A stretch of 64,000 bases of DNA from DASUGC01 sp035606665 (GCA_035606665.1 DATNEY010000026.1:248001-312000), one strand, 5' to 3'; counted from the first letter of the stretch, positions 24,622-35,751 are shown. Notes: a model not told the origin generated them from the letters alone. A program made the numbers and translations.

Positions 24622-25860
24622 ATGCCTCAACCCCGTCGCCGGCGTAGCCCTTGGCCGCTAATTACCTTCGCCGCGCTCGGCCTGGCATGTCTTCTCCGCG
24701 CGGAAGCTCCGGTCGATCGCTTTGTCCGGTCCGCGGACGGCCTGACCGTTCACGACGATGAACTGAAGGTCACGTGGCTCGCCGACGCGAACCTGCCGGC
24801 ATCGAAGCCATTCGGCCTGCCTGTACAGAAGAGCGGTTCGATGACGTATCCCGTCGCGAGAAAGTGGCTCGCGGCGTTGAACGCGAGCAAGTATCTCGGC
24901 CGAAGCGACTGGTCAATTCCGGCGACACCGGCGACGGATTCAGGATGCAGTGTCGCGAAGGGCCCGAACGGAAACTCGTTTGGATTCGATTGCGCGCAGG
25001 GTGCGATGGGGTCGCTCTACTATCGCGGCCTTGGTCTCAAGTCGCCGAACACGGCCGTGCCGATCCCGCCCAGCAAAGTTGGTCCCTTCAGAAACTTTCA
25101 GCCGTACCTCTACTGGTCGCTGAACGGGAAGGCACGCCCCGGTGGCGAGCGCGCCCGGCGGGCGGACCGGCGCGACAACGGCGATCACACGTTCTCGTTC
25201 AACACCGGCTGGCAAGGTGGGAATGTTTCCGCGCATGTGATGTACGTGCTGCCGATGATTCCCGGAGCGCTGCCGGGCTCGCGGCCGGCGCCCGGCACGG
25301 AGCTGCAGCCGAGCGCCGACGGGCAGACCGTCTACGATCCGATCGCGAAAGTCACGTGGCTCGCCAATGCCAACCTCGCCGCGGAAAACACGTTCGGTGT
25401 CTCCGGCATCGTTCGCGACGGCGCTATGTCACGAACGACGGCCGACGACTTCATCGCCGCGATGAACAGGAATGGGCGCGATGGGTATCTCGGTCAGAAA
25501 CGCTGGCAGCTTCCGCCGACGAATCCCGATCCGAGCTGCACGATGCCGGAGGGCGGCTACGACTGCAGCGGCTCGCCGATGGGCGGCCTGTACTACAACC
25601 ACCTCATCGAGCTGCTTCACCTCTCGGCCCGCGAGCCCGTCGTCCGCGCCCCTGATATTCAAGCGGGGCCGTTTCACAATTTCCAGCCGTACCTGTACTG
25701 GTCGTGCGCCGGCGGCAGGAGCCGCACGCAGTGCAGCGGAGAGCCGGCCGCACGCGGCTTCGAATTCAGCTTCTCGTTTGGAAACGGCTTTCAGGGCACG
25801 GACGTGATCGGGAACACGCTCTACGTGATGGTGTACGCGCCGGATCCCAAGGGACGCTGA
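24622..25860 (+). CDS. Exported protein with two DUF1566-like domains
   Basis: 412 residues with a signal segment (RSPWPLITFAALGLACLLRAE). Two homologous halves (about 30-190 and 230-400) each contain an ADGxTVxDxxxKVTWLADANL-type start, a WLAALN/DFIAAMN helix region, a YLGxxxWxxP stretch and a VGPFRNFQPYLYWS-type end. This matches the DUF1566 or Lcl_C-type fold found in surface proteins. It starts 4 bases after the broken VOC gene. Function unknown; a surface carbohydrate- or ligand-binding role is only a guess. Confidence 0.7.
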   Translation: MPQPRRRRSPWPLITFAALGLACLLRAEAPVDRFVRSADGLTVHDDELKVTWLADANLPASKPFGLPVQKSGSMTYPVARKWLAALNASKYLGRSDWSIPATPATDSGCSVAKGPNGNSFGFDCAQGAMGSLYYRGLGLKSPNTAVPIPPSKVGPFRNFQPYLYWSLNGKARPGGERARRADRRDNGDHTFSFNTGWQGGNVSAHVMYVLPMIPGALPGSRPAPGTELQPSADGQTVYDPIAKVTWLANANLAAENTFGVSGIVRDGAMSRTTADDFIAAMNRNGRDGYLGQKRWQLPPTNPDPSCTMPEGGYDCSGSPMGGLYYNHLIELLHLSAREPVVRAPDIQAGPFHNFQPYLYWSCAGGRSRTQCSGEPAARGFEFSFSFGNGFQGTDVIGNTLYVMVYAPDPKGR

Positions 25861-25986
25861 CGGCGGGCTGAACCTGCCGGCTACGCGGGGCCGACGTTTC
25901 GGCCATATTCGGGGACCTGTTATACACTGACGGTGTTCGCCCGCCCGATAGTTTTCGGCCCCCCGGCGCTACTTTAAGGAATTCAG

Positions 25987-27543
<1,557 letters not shown>

Positions 27544-27561
27544 GTCAGGCAGACGAAGCGA

Positions 27562-28398
27562 TTAGCGCATCGTGACGACCAGCGCGTGGTGATCCGAGAT
27601 GTCCATCGGATGAATCGCGCGCGCGATTGGTTGCAGATCCCTCAGGAACATCCAGTCCAGGCGCATTCGTAACGTGTCATGCGTCGCACCGCGCTCGAAC
27701 GCCGAGCGCAATCCGTGCGATGCCATGTACCGTTCGAGGCCCGAGCCCTGGCGCCCGAGGAACGGCAGCGGGATCGTATGGAAGAGCCAGAGATTCTCGT
27801 TGGTGTTGAAGTCACCGGCCACGAGCGCACGGCCGGGCGCGGCTTCCATGTCCTTGACGATGTCCGCGACCTGGTCGACGCGGTCCCCACCGTTGATTCG
27901 TGTATCCAGATGCACGTTGTAGGTGGTGAGCGGACCGGACGGGGTGTCGAGTGTCACGGCCAGCGCTGAGCGTTCGCGCGATCGGAAGATCAGTGAGAAA
28001 CGCTTCAGCGGCAGCGCGCGTGAGTGGGCGATCGGAAAGCGGCTGAGCGTCGCAAGCCCGACATTGCGGCCACCATCGATCTTGAAGCTCGATTGGTACG
28101 CGGCGTCGAGCCCGAGTGAGCCGGCAATCTGGCTGCCGATATCGGGCGCACCCTCGACCTGAACCACCTCCTGCAGCACCAGCACATCCGCGGCGTCCGC
28201 GCCAATCTCCCGAATGCCGTTCACGATGCGGCCGACGTCCTCGCGCATTTCGAGATTCAGCGACACAACAGTGAGTGGGGAGGCCGAGCCGGGCGCCGCG
28301 GCGGCCATGTCCTGCGCGAGGCCAGATTCAGGCGACCACGAAACGGTCACGACGACAATCAGTGCAAGGACAACTGCGCGAACCTGGGCTCGGGACAT
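27562..28398 (-). CDS. Exported endonuclease/exonuclease/phosphatase family protein
   Basis: 278 residues from ATG 28398, which begins a signal peptide (MSRAQVRAVVLALIVVVTVS). The frame is open upstream but has no convincing earlier start. The EEP fold is clear: VVSLNLEMREDVGR, VLVLQEVVQVEG (the Mg-binding Glu), TTYNVHLDTR, ALVAGDFNTNEN and DISDHHALVVTMR (the catalytic His). Metal and catalytic residues are present. The substrate could be a phosphodiester in nucleic acid or a sphingomyelin-like lipid; it cannot be told from sequence. It is divergent from the large propeller gene, 58 bases apart. Confidence 0.85.
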   Translation of the reverse strand: MSRAQVRAVVLALIVVVTVSWSPESGLAQDMAAAAPGSASPLTVVSLNLEMREDVGRIVNGIREIGADAADVLVLQEVVQVEGAPDIGSQIAGSLGLDAAYQSSFKIDGGRNVGLATLSRFPIAHSRALPLKRFSLIFRSRERSALAVTLDTPSGPLTTYNVHLDTRINGGDRVDQVADIVKDMEAAPGRALVAGDFNTNENLWLFHTIPLPFLGRQGSGLERYMASHGLRSAFERGATHDTLRMRLDWMFLRDLQPIARAIHPMDISDHHALVVTMR

Positions 28399-28456
28399 AC
28401 CTTTCGAGTGTCGCGTGCCGCGGTCGATCTGGCAAATCGGGCGTAGACTTGCGCCC

Positions 28457-31400
28457 ATGATGAACCGGCGCATGCCGGGTCTAAAGACCCGGCCTCCACT
28501 CTTCTTCGCATGCTTGCTGCTCGTCGCTGTCGTCGCGCTTCCGTCCGCGCAGACCACGCCCCAGGTGTCGCCCTCACTCTTCCAGGAGATGAAATGGCGC
28601 AACATCGGGCCGTTTCGCGCGGGCCGGACGAAGGCCGCAGCGGGGCATCGGAGCCAGCCCTTCACCTTCTATATAGGGATGGTGAACGGCGGCGTGTGGA
28701 AGACGACCGACGCCGGCCGCACGTGGAAGCCGATCTTCGAGGATCAGCCGACGGGCTCCATCGGCGCGATCGCGGTGGCGCCGTCGGACGCGAATGTCGT
28801 GTACGTCGGCACCGGCGAGGGCCTGCCACGACCGGATCTGGCCGTCGGCGATGGCATGTACAAATCCACCGACGCCGGCAAGACGTGGACGCATCTGGGA
28901 CTTCGTGATGCTCAGCAGATACCCAAGATCGCCGTCGATCCGACCGACCCGAACCGGCTGTTCGTCGCGGCGCTCGGACATCCGTACGGCCCCAACAAGG
29001 AACGCGGCATCTTCCGCTCGACTGACGGTGGCCGCACGTTCCAGCAGGTCCTCTTCAAGAACGAGGACACCGGCGGCAAGGACGTGGACATCGATCCAGC
29101 CAATCCGCAAATCGTCTACGCGACCATGTGGGAGCAGCGGCAGGGGCCGTGGGAAAACGGCGCGTGGTCGGGAATGAATGGCGGGCTGTTCAAGTCCACC
29201 GACGGCGGTATGACGTGGACGCAGATGAAGCAAGGCCTGCCCGACGGCGTCATCAATGCGGAGCTGGCGATTGCGCCGTCGAATCCACGGAGGCTCTACG
29301 TCACGCTCGAGGCCGGCGCGGGCGGTACGGGGCTCTATCGATCGGACGACGCAGGCGCGACGTGGGCACGCGCGACGACCGACAATCGCCCGACCTCACG
29401 GATCAATGAAGTCGTTCCGCACGTGCATCCCAAAGACGCCGACACCATCGTCGTCACAGACATCGTCAGCTTCAAGTCCACGGACGGCGGGAAGACATTC
29501 GTGCCGTTCAAGGGCGCGCCCGGCGGCGACGACAATCAGAACATCTGGTGGAATCCTGACAACCCCGACATCATGCTGCTCGTCATCGATCAGGGCGCCG
29601 TCGTCACGCTCAACGGCGGACAGACCTGGAGCTCGTGGTTCACGCAGTCGACGGCCGCGCTGTACCACGTGATGACGGACAACGCCTTTCCGTACCGCGT
29701 GTGCGGCGGCCAGCAGGACAGCGGATCGGTTTGTGTCGCGAGCCGCGGTACTGATGGACAGATCACCTTCCGCGAGTGGCATCCCGTCGGCGTCGAAGAG
29801 TACGGCTATGCGGCGCCGGATCCACTCGATCCGGATCTCGTGTACGGCGGCAAGGTCACGCGATACGACCGGCGGACGGCCCAGGTCTCAGACGTCGGTC
29901 CGGTCGGCCGCGGCGGCGGGGCCGGTGGACCAGGGGGTGGGCCAGCGGCCCCCGCGTACCGCACGGTGCGTACGCAGCCCGTCGTCTTTTCCCAGGTCGA
30001 CAAGCGCACGCTTTACTACGGCAACAACGTCCTGTGGAAGACGATCGACGGCGGCATCAACTGGACGCAAATCAGCCCCGATCTCACGCGGGAAACGTGG
30101 ACTGTGCCGAAGAACGTCGGCTCGTACATGTCGCGCGTTCAGAACACCAAGCGCGGCGCCATCGGCGCGCAGGTCATCTACACGATCGGCCCGTCATACA
30201 AGGACATCAATCGCATCTGGATTGGCACCGACGACGGCACCATCGCGACCACGGCTGATGGCGGTCTCCACTGGACGAACGTGACGCCGCCGGGCGTGAC
30301 GGACTTCATGAAGGTGTTCACGATCGACCCAGGCCGATTCGATCCGCTCACGGCGTACGCGGCCGTCAACACGCTCCGTCTCGATGACATGAATCCGCAC
30401 ATCTACCGCACGCACGATGGTGGAAAGACGTGGAAGGAAATCGTTAACGGGATCCCGGGCGGGGCGCCGGTGAGCGTCGTCCGCGAGGATCCGGTGCGAA
30501 AGGGCCTGCTCTTTGCGGGATCGGAGACGCAGGTCTACGTCTCGTTCGATGACGGCGACAACTGGCAGTCTCTTCGCCTCAACATGGCCGCGTCGTCTGT
30601 CCGCGACCTGGTGATCAAGGACGATGACGTGGTCGTCGGCACGCACGGGCGGGGAATCTGGATTCTCGACAACATCACGCCGCTTCGTCAGGTGAGCGCA
30701 ACGACGGCGCAGCAGGACGCGGTGTTGTACAAGCCGCAGGCGGCGTGGCGCGTTCGCTGGAACACGAATACCGATACGCCGCTGCCACCGGACGAGCCGA
30801 CCGCGCCGAATCCGCCGGAGGGCGCGATCATCGACTACTACCTGAAAGCCGCGGCAAGCGGCCCGGTTACGCTCGAGATCCTGGACGGGAAGACGGTGTT
30901 GCGGAAGTACTCGAGCGACGACGAGGTGTTCAGGCCGAATGCGGCGACGACCACGATTCCTCTGTACTGGTATCGCGAGCCGATGACGCTCAAGACCACG
31001 GCGGGTATGCACCGGTTCACGTGGGACGTGCACTACCAGCCGGTCGATGGCGTGAATCGGGTCGGCGGTCCGGCGCTGCCGATCGCCGCGATTGGCTACA
31101 ACACGGTGCCGGTTCCATCGACGCCGTGGGCGAACCCCGGCTCGTACACGGTGAGGCTCACGGTGAACGGCAAGAGCTACACGCAGCCGATCCTGGTGAA
31201 GCAGGATCCGCGCGTGAAGACGCCGGCGCTCGCGATGCAGCAGATCTACACGCAGTCACGCGGGGCATACGACGGCGCAGTGGCTGCGCGGTTGAACGCC
31301 GCCCAGGGCCGGGCGTGGCGGGATGAGATCGCGACGCTGCAGCCGAGGGCCGTCGGCCCCGTCGCTGACGCGCTCGCGGCCTTCGACAAGAAGCTGGAGG

Positions 31401-31756
31401 CGATCGTCGGAGTCGCGGCCGGAGGCGGCGGAGGGCGCGGACGCGGTGCGGGCGGTGGAGGTGGTGGGGCCGCCGGCCCCGGAGGGCGGGCCGGTGGCCC
31501 ACCCCCCGCTACGGGTGGCTCCACTGGCCCACCGGCGGAGACATTTGCCACGGCCGGCGCCGCTCTCTCAGGCGTGATGAATCTGCTTCAGGGTGCCGAC
31601 GTCAGACCGACGACGGTGCAACTGAACGCGATTGCCGCGGCCCGCGCCCAGTTCACGCGTGTGATGACGCGCTGGACGACGCTCACGACAGTGGACCTCG
31701 CCGCGGTCAACGCAAAGCTCACGGCGGCGAAGTTGCCGGTGCTACGCCGGCCCTGA
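28457..31756 (+). CDS. Large exported BNR/VPS10-like beta-propeller protein
   Basis: 1099 residues from ATG 28457. The first codons contain a REP palindrome (28474-28493) encoding MPGLKTRPP, followed by the signal hydrophobic core (FFACLLLVAVVALPSAQ). From about 40 to 750, repeated BNR/Asp-box turns (STDAGKTW, STDGGRTF, STDGGMTW, TIDGGINW) make a multi-bladed propeller of the sortilin/VPS10 type found in glycosyl-hydrolase-like proteins. A C-terminal beta domain follows and ends in a glycine/proline-rich tail built on the GGGCCAnnGGCCC repeats. The last three codons, including TGA, come from the REP at 31746-31765. Probably a secreted or surface protein of unknown ligand. Confidence 0.85.
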   Translation: MMNRRMPGLKTRPPLFFACLLLVAVVALPSAQTTPQVSPSLFQEMKWRNIGPFRAGRTKAAAGHRSQPFTFYIGMVNGGVWKTTDAGRTWKPIFEDQPTGSIGAIAVAPSDANVVYVGTGEGLPRPDLAVGDGMYKSTDAGKTWTHLGLRDAQQIPKIAVDPTDPNRLFVAALGHPYGPNKERGIFRSTDGGRTFQQVLFKNEDTGGKDVDIDPANPQIVYATMWEQRQGPWENGAWSGMNGGLFKSTDGGMTWTQMKQGLPDGVINAELAIAPSNPRRLYVTLEAGAGGTGLYRSDDAGATWARATTDNRPTSRINEVVPHVHPKDADTIVVTDIVSFKSTDGGKTFVPFKGAPGGDDNQNIWWNPDNPDIMLLVIDQGAVVTLNGGQTWSSWFTQSTAALYHVMTDNAFPYRVCGGQQDSGSVCVASRGTDGQITFREWHPVGVEEYGYAAPDPLDPDLVYGGKVTRYDRRTAQVSDVGPVGRGGGAGGPGGGPAAPAYRTVRTQPVVFSQVDKRTLYYGNNVLWKTIDGGINWTQISPDLTRETWTVPKNVGSYMSRVQNTKRGAIGAQVIYTIGPSYKDINRIWIGTDDGTIATTADGGLHWTNVTPPGVTDFMKVFTIDPGRFDPLTAYAAVNTLRLDDMNPHIYRTHDGGKTWKEIVNGIPGGAPVSVVREDPVRKGLLFAGSETQVYVSFDDGDNWQSLRLNMAASSVRDLVIKDDDVVVGTHGRGIWILDNITPLRQVSATTAQQDAVLYKPQAAWRVRWNTNTDTPLPPDEPTAPNPPEGAIIDYYLKAAASGPVTLEILDGKTVLRKYSSDDEVFRPNAATTTIPLYWYREPMTLKTTAGMHRFTWDVHYQPVDGVNRVGGPALPIAAIGYNTVPVPSTPWANPGSYTVRLTVNGKSYTQPILVKQDPRVKTPALAMQQIYTQSRGAYDGAVAARLNAAQGRAWRDEIATLQPRAVGPVADALAAFDKKLEAIVGVAAGGGGGRGRGAGGGGGGAAGPGGRAGGPPPATGGSTGPPAETFATAGAALSGVMNLLQGADVRPTTVQLNAIAAARAQFTRVMTRWTTLTTVDLAAVNAKLTAAKLPVLRRP
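28474..28493. repeat. REP-like palindrome, type A (start of propeller gene)
   Basis: GCCGGGTCTAAAGACCCGGC, followed by CTCCA. Read on the plus strand it encodes PGLKTRP inside the signal peptide of the following gene. Confidence 0.8.
29936..29953 (+). repeat. GGGCCAGCGGCCC copy inside propeller gene
   Basis: The sequence around 29938-29952 (GGGCCAGCGGCCCC) encodes GPAAP in frame. A related G-rich stretch at 31485-31537 has the cores in the other orientation (GGTGGCCCAC, CACTGGCCCAC). Confidence 0.65.
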
Positions 31757-31807
31757 AGGGCCGGCCTACGCAGGCGGCGGACGTGTAGGCCGGGCTTGAG
31801 CCCCGGC
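31746..31807. repeat. REP-like doublet (REPIN-like), type B
   Basis: GCCGGCCCTGAAGGGCCGGC (31746-31765) and a second imperfect palindrome (31789-31807) face each other, with CCTACG and CGTGTAGG between. The propeller gene's stop TGA lies inside the first palindrome. Confidence 0.75.
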
Positions 31808-31811
31808 AACC

Positions 31812-32624
31812 TCAGCCCCGGCTCGCCTTCATCAGCGCCTGCACCTCGGCGCGGTAGGTCCGTCCCGATCGGACCGCCGCGCCACTTCGCAGCACGATGA
31901 TGTAGTCGCCCTTGAAGAGCGGCTGAACCTCCTGGATGCACGCGGTACTGACGATGGCCGAACGATGCACCCGCGCGAATTGCGCGCGCGGCAGCTCCGC
32001 CTCCATGTCCGCCATCGTGGCGCGCATGACGTAAGTGGTGCGCAGCGTGTGGACCTTCACGAGATCGCCGTCCGCCTCCACCCACTGCACCTCTCCCATC
32101 GGCACCAGTCGAACGCCGCGATCGGTTCGAATCGCGAGGCGGCCATCCCGGCGCGAGCGATCGACATTCGCCAGGAGCGTGGATAGTTCGCTGGCGAGGT
32201 CGGCGCGCCTGGACTCGCCGAGTCGCGCGATCGCCCGGTCGATCGCGGCAAGCACTCGTTCGGCTGTGACGGGCTTCAGCACATAGTCCAGCGCCTGGAC
32301 GTCGAACGCCTTCACCGCATGCTGGTCGTGAGCGGTGATGAAGATGACGACGGGCAGTGGCGTCCTTGACCGCGCGTCCTCGCGCTCGCGCTTCTCGACG
32401 AATGAGGCCACGACGCCGAATCCATCCAGGCCTGGCATCTGGACGTCGAGGAGCATGACATCCGGCGAATGTTCTGCGACCGCGGCCACTGCGGTGATGC
32501 CGTTGCCGGCCTCGGCGGCGACTTCAACGTCCGGATGTTTCGACAGAATCGCACGCAACCGCTTCCGTGCCAGGGGCTCATCGTCCACGATGAGCACGCG
32601 GATCCTGCGGGTCTCGCGCGTCAT
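31812..32624 (-). CDS. LytTR-family response regulator
   Basis: 270 residues. The receiver domain (1-130) has the acidic pair in VLIVDDEPLAR, phospho-acceptor Asp60 (MLLDVQMPG), Thr in ITAHDQH and Lys in VLKPV. The LytTR DNA-binding domain (about 165-265) shows VRLVPMGEVQWVEADGD, VHTLRTTYVMRATM and FARVHRSAIVS. It would bind DNA as a dimer and control transcription. It lies 3 bases after the histidine kinase gene, so they form one operon. Confidence 0.95.
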   Translation of the reverse strand: MTRETRRIRVLIVDDEPLARKRLRAILSKHPDVEVAAEAGNGITAVAAVAEHSPDVMLLDVQMPGLDGFGVVASFVEKREREDARSRTPLPVVIFITAHDQHAVKAFDVQALDYVLKPVTAERVLAAIDRAIARLGESRRADLASELSTLLANVDRSRRDGRLAIRTDRGVRLVPMGEVQWVEADGDLVKVHTLRTTYVMRATMADMEAELPRAQFARVHRSAIVSTACIQEVQPLFKGDYIIVLRSGAAVRSGRTYRAEVQALMKASRG

Positions 32625-32627
32625 GAA

Positions 32628-33704
32628 TCAAATCTCGGTCGTGCGGTAGGGGATGTCGATGCTTGCGACCGTGCCTCGTGGGGCCGATGGCGCGAGGTCG
32701 AAGCGGAATCCGTCGCCGTAGAGCTGCGTCAGTCTGGCACGCACTCCTGCAAGCCCAATCCCGCGGCCGTCCGTCGTGACCGCCGTGCCTGGCCCGACTC
32801 CGTCGTCGCGCACGATGAGCCGCAGCCGGTCGTGGTCCCTCGCGGCGGCTACGCTCACGCGGCCGCCGGACTCGAGTGGCGCGATGCCGTGTCGAATGGC
32901 GTTTTCCACCAAAGGCTGAAGGATCAGGTGCGGCACGAGCGCCTGGCGCGTGTCCGGTGGCGCCTCGATCGTGACGCGCAGCCTGTCCAGAAAGCGCACG
33001 CGCTCGATGCCGAGGTACTTCTCGGTGAATGCCAGCTCGTCATCGAGCCGCACCTGTCTCTGTGGCTCCGCGGTGAGTGACGCACGCAGCAGGTCGCCGA
33101 GCTCGCCGATCATCTTTTCCGCCTGGCCCGGATCGTCGGCGATGAGCGCCGAGATCGAGTTGAGTGTGTTGAAGAGAAAGTGAGGCCGCAGGCAGGCCTC
33201 GACGTTGGTGAGCTGCGCCCGGGCGAGGTCTGCCTCGAGTCTGGCGGCACGCTGTTCGCGGGCGCGCACGGCGTCGTGGTACGCAATCGCCTGGATGGCG
33301 AGCAGAATGGCCGCGTACCTCAGGCAGTTGCTGGCGAACCCGGCGGTGAAGCCATTCGAAATGACCGTCGTCAGATCCGGTGAAGCCGCGACGCCGAGAG
33401 CCCACCGGCCAATCGCCGCGAGGACGGTGTGCACCACAACAAAGACCAGACCCACCGCGGTCGTGAAGAGCCACCAGCCGGCGCTTGGGCGGCCTTCGAG
33501 CGGCCGCAGCCTGGCAGCGACCGCGACGGCCGGCAGGAGCAACAGCCACATGCCCCATGTAACCGCCTGAAGTTGCAGCGCGGTCGTCAGGTCCAGGTCG
33601 CGACGAGGCACCGGCTGACCGGTTGCCTGAATCGCGAACAGCACCGTGAGCGCGACCGCGCAGCCAAGGGCAATGCGCCAGTCGAGGGAACGTGCGGGCT
33701 TCAA
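32628..33704 (-). CDS. LytS-type sensor histidine kinase
   Basis: 358 residues. Several transmembrane segments lie in the first 145 residues. The His_kinase domain starts at about 160 with LRPHFLFNTLNSISALI; His175 is the likely phosphorylation site. HATPase_c follows with VENAIRHGIAP and GRGIGLAGVRARL. The N-terminal region has no recognised sensor fold, so the input is unknown. Its gene overlaps the upstream exported-protein gene by four bases (ATGA) and precedes the LytTR regulator by 3 bases. Confidence 0.94.
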   Translation of the reverse strand: MKPARSLDWRIALGCAVALTVLFAIQATGQPVPRRDLDLTTALQLQAVTWGMWLLLLPAVAVAARLRPLEGRPSAGWWLFTTAVGLVFVVVHTVLAAIGRWALGVAASPDLTTVISNGFTAGFASNCLRYAAILLAIQAIAYHDAVRAREQRAARLEADLARAQLTNVEACLRPHFLFNTLNSISALIADDPGQAEKMIGELGDLLRASLTAEPQRQVRLDDELAFTEKYLGIERVRFLDRLRVTIEAPPDTRQALVPHLILQPLVENAIRHGIAPLESGGRVSVAAARDHDRLRLIVRDDGVGPGTAVTTDGRGIGLAGVRARLTQLYGDGFRFDLAPSAPRGTVASIDIPYRTTEI

Positions 33705-34591
33705 TGTGCGTGTCCGCCGCGGATCATATCGTCCAGCGCCTTGTTGATCCGTGCCTTCACGGCCGGATCGAGGGCCGAGGTTACGTATGCCTCGCGAATG
33801 GCATCGAAATGCCCAGCCAACTCATCCATGAGCGCATCCCACGTCTTCCACTCCCTTGCGGCGTGGGCGGAATTGAGCGGTGCGACCAGCGCGAGGATCT
33901 TCGGCCGCCGTTCCTCGAGGACCGCGCGCGGACCGGCACGTTTTGCGAGTACCGGGAACAGCCCCTCTGTCGCGACAGTCTCTGCCAGCGCGAGCGCGCC
34001 CTTTCGCACGCGCGAACTGAACGCGGCGTCCGCCATTCGGGTGGCGTCCGGCGGCGTCGCGCCCGCCGCCCAGTACGGAAGGAAAGGATTCATGCCCGCG
34101 AACGGACCGTCAGGCGAATCGACGAACCAGACGTGCAGCATGTGCATGTTCATTCCCGGTGGCGACAGATCGGGATGGTCATGCCAGGCGGGTTCGCTCT
34201 CAAAGAGGATCGGGTTCGCCTTGTCGCTGATGTCCGAGTAATACGCGAACGCAATCCCCACCAGCGTCTCCTTGCCGTTGACTCTACTGAACATCAGCTG
34301 CGACGGCGTGGTAAGCGTCACGGCTTCCTTGCCCTTCATCATTCTCTGGCCGTGAACCCAGTGCGTGCCCATCATGGGAATCCAGCCGAGCACCGGCTGG
34401 TACCCGGCGCCGGTAGCGCCGTCGGATGTTGCGAGTGAGGCTGCAGCGGATTTCACAGTGTCGATCTGCCGAAGCGTCAGTGGCGTCAATTTCGCTGGAG
34501 CTGCGTGCTGGTGTGATTGCGCGCCGACAGCGGGGAAGAGCGCGGTCGATCCGACGACGACGAGAACGGTGAGGAGAGTGTGTGTGCGCAT
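33701..34591 (-). CDS. Exported protein of unknown function
   Basis: 296 residues with a signal peptide (MRTHTLLTVLVVVGSTALFPAVGAQ). After a His-rich stretch (SHQHAAP) there is MLHVWFVDSPDGPFAGMNPF, with Met/His clusters (MNMHMLHVWF) and a C-terminal helical region. No catalytic motif is recognised. The protein is translationally coupled to the LytS gene (ATGA overlap). Its presence at the head of the operon makes it a candidate accessory or ligand-sensing component. Confidence 0.6.
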   Translation of the reverse strand: MRTHTLLTVLVVVGSTALFPAVGAQSHQHAAPAKLTPLTLRQIDTVKSAAASLATSDGATGAGYQPVLGWIPMMGTHWVHGQRMMKGKEAVTLTTPSQLMFSRVNGKETLVGIAFAYYSDISDKANPILFESEPAWHDHPDLSPPGMNMHMLHVWFVDSPDGPFAGMNPFLPYWAAGATPPDATRMADAAFSSRVRKGALALAETVATEGLFPVLAKRAGPRAVLEERRPKILALVAPLNSAHAAREWKTWDALMDELAGHFDAIREAYVTSALDPAVKARINKALDDMIRGGHAH

Positions 34592-34663
34592 GCCGCCAAG
34601 CTACGGCTGCCCGCGCGCCGCCTCAACGGATATGCGACGAACGACAGGAAAAGCACGTCGAAT

Positions 34664-34711
34664 GCCGGCCCTAATGGGCCGGCCTACGTAGGCCGGGGCT
34701 TCAGCCCCGGC
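34664..34711. repeat. REP-like doublet (REPIN-like), type B
   Basis: GCCGGCCCTAATGGGCCGGC (34664-34683) and GCCGGGGCTTCAGCCCCGGC (34692-34711) face each other with CTACGTAG between. The last codons and stop of the J-domain gene are inside the second palindrome. Confidence 0.8.
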
Positions 34712-35444
34712 GTTTCGCACGCCGCTCGAGCTTCGCCAGCGTCGCGCGGCCCATCGCGATCTCGCGCTCAACCTGGCGCCTCATTTCGGCGAACAGGTCC
34801 CAGCCCTGCGCGCGCGTATCGTCAATCTTCTGTTTGAGTTGCGAGATCGCTGATCGGCGCAGGTCTGCGAACTCCGCGTCAATCTCCACGAGCCGCGTCG
34901 TGAGCCGGGACGCGCGCCGATTCAGGCGTTCTTCTTCGGCGGCTGGATTGTCGCCGACGATGAGGTCGGGATCGTGCTGCCACGCACGCAGGATGAGCCG
35001 GAGCCGATCCTCGTCGCGTTCGGCGTACGCTCGATTGGCTTCGGCCATCAGTGAGTGGCGCCGATAGCGCGTGCGCTCGTCGACGTCGTGATGCGACGAG
35101 AGGTCCGGGTGGACGGCCCGGGCGACATCGCGGAAAAGATCTTTGAGATTGTCAGAGGGAAGGGAACCGCATGGGACAGGTTCCCGGGGTTCTCCGGGTT
35201 CCGTGGGTTCATTGGGTTCTTCGTCTGGCGCCCTCAGGCCCGCCGCGATCTCAGCTTCCGCCACCGCTTCGTCGATCGGAATCAGCTCCGCGTAAAGAGG
35301 TCCGATCTCGTCGAGGTACTTTGTCTGCAACGCATGCAGCTGCGCCTTGAGCGCGGCCAGCTCTGTCTCGCGAGTCGCGACCGTGAGCTCGAGCGACGCG
35401 ACGTGCTCGCGGGTCGCGTCCGGCGCTGGCTGGAGCGACGTCAT
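34701..35444 (-). CDS. Coiled-coil protein with a J-domain-like HPD region
   Basis: 247 residues from ATG 35444. The N-terminal helix-rich part (1-70) looks like coiled coil. Residues about 100-160 resemble a DnaJ-like domain: LKDLFRDVARAVHPDLSSH has the HPD motif and RYRRHSLMAEANRAYAERD the third helix. A second coiled coil runs to a basic end. J domains stimulate Hsp70; whether this one does is unproven. It overlaps the YciI gene by four bases, so the two are coupled. Its stop is part of a REP palindrome. Confidence 0.7.
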   Translation of the reverse strand: MTSLQPAPDATREHVASLELTVATRETELAALKAQLHALQTKYLDEIGPLYAELIPIDEAVAEAEIAAGLRAPDEEPNEPTEPGEPREPVPCGSLPSDNLKDLFRDVARAVHPDLSSHHDVDERTRYRRHSLMAEANRAYAERDEDRLRLILRAWQHDPDLIVGDNPAAEEERLNRRASRLTTRLVEIDAEFADLRRSAISQLKQKIDDTRAQGWDLFAEMRRQVEREIAMGRATLAKLERRAKRRG

Positions 35445-35743
35445 CGGGACGGCTCGGCCTCGATCCGCTGCTGCACATCCGCGGCCTTCTGGCTGGCGCG
35501 GAACTCGACGACGCGCACGTCCGCAAGGCCGGCCGTCACAAATGGATCCTGCCGGGCGATGGCCTCGACCTCCTCGCGCGTTCCACCCGTGGCAAGGATG
35601 ACGCCGCCGTCGCGTGGAATCTTGCGGCCGGAGACGAGAAAACGCCCGGCCGCATAGTGCTTGCGCGAGTGCTGCATGTGCGCCTTCATGTGCGCATCGA
35701 TGCGATCGAGCGGAGCCGTGTAGGTGAGTTCGATGATGAACAA
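35441..35743 (-). CDS. YciI-family protein
   Basis: 100 residues. The ferredoxin-like YciI fold is visible: FIIELTYTAPLDRIDAHMKAHMQ, then HYAAGRFLVSGRKIPRDGGVIL and EVEAIARQDPFVTAGLADVRVVEF. Family members have a conserved His-Asp pair and have been linked to dehydrochlorination-like or enediyne/phenylacetate-related reactions. The specific substrate is unknown. It is coupled to the downstream J-domain-like gene. Confidence 0.8.
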   Translation of the reverse strand: MFIIELTYTAPLDRIDAHMKAHMQHSRKHYAAGRFLVSGRKIPRDGGVILATGGTREEVEAIARQDPFVTAGLADVRVVEFRASQKAADVQQRIEAEPSR

Positions 35744-35751
35744 GCAGCGCC

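Noticed and set aside
28214..28456. An N-terminal extension of the large propeller protein
   Set aside because: It would overlap the divergent EEP gene and remove the signal peptide from the N-terminus.
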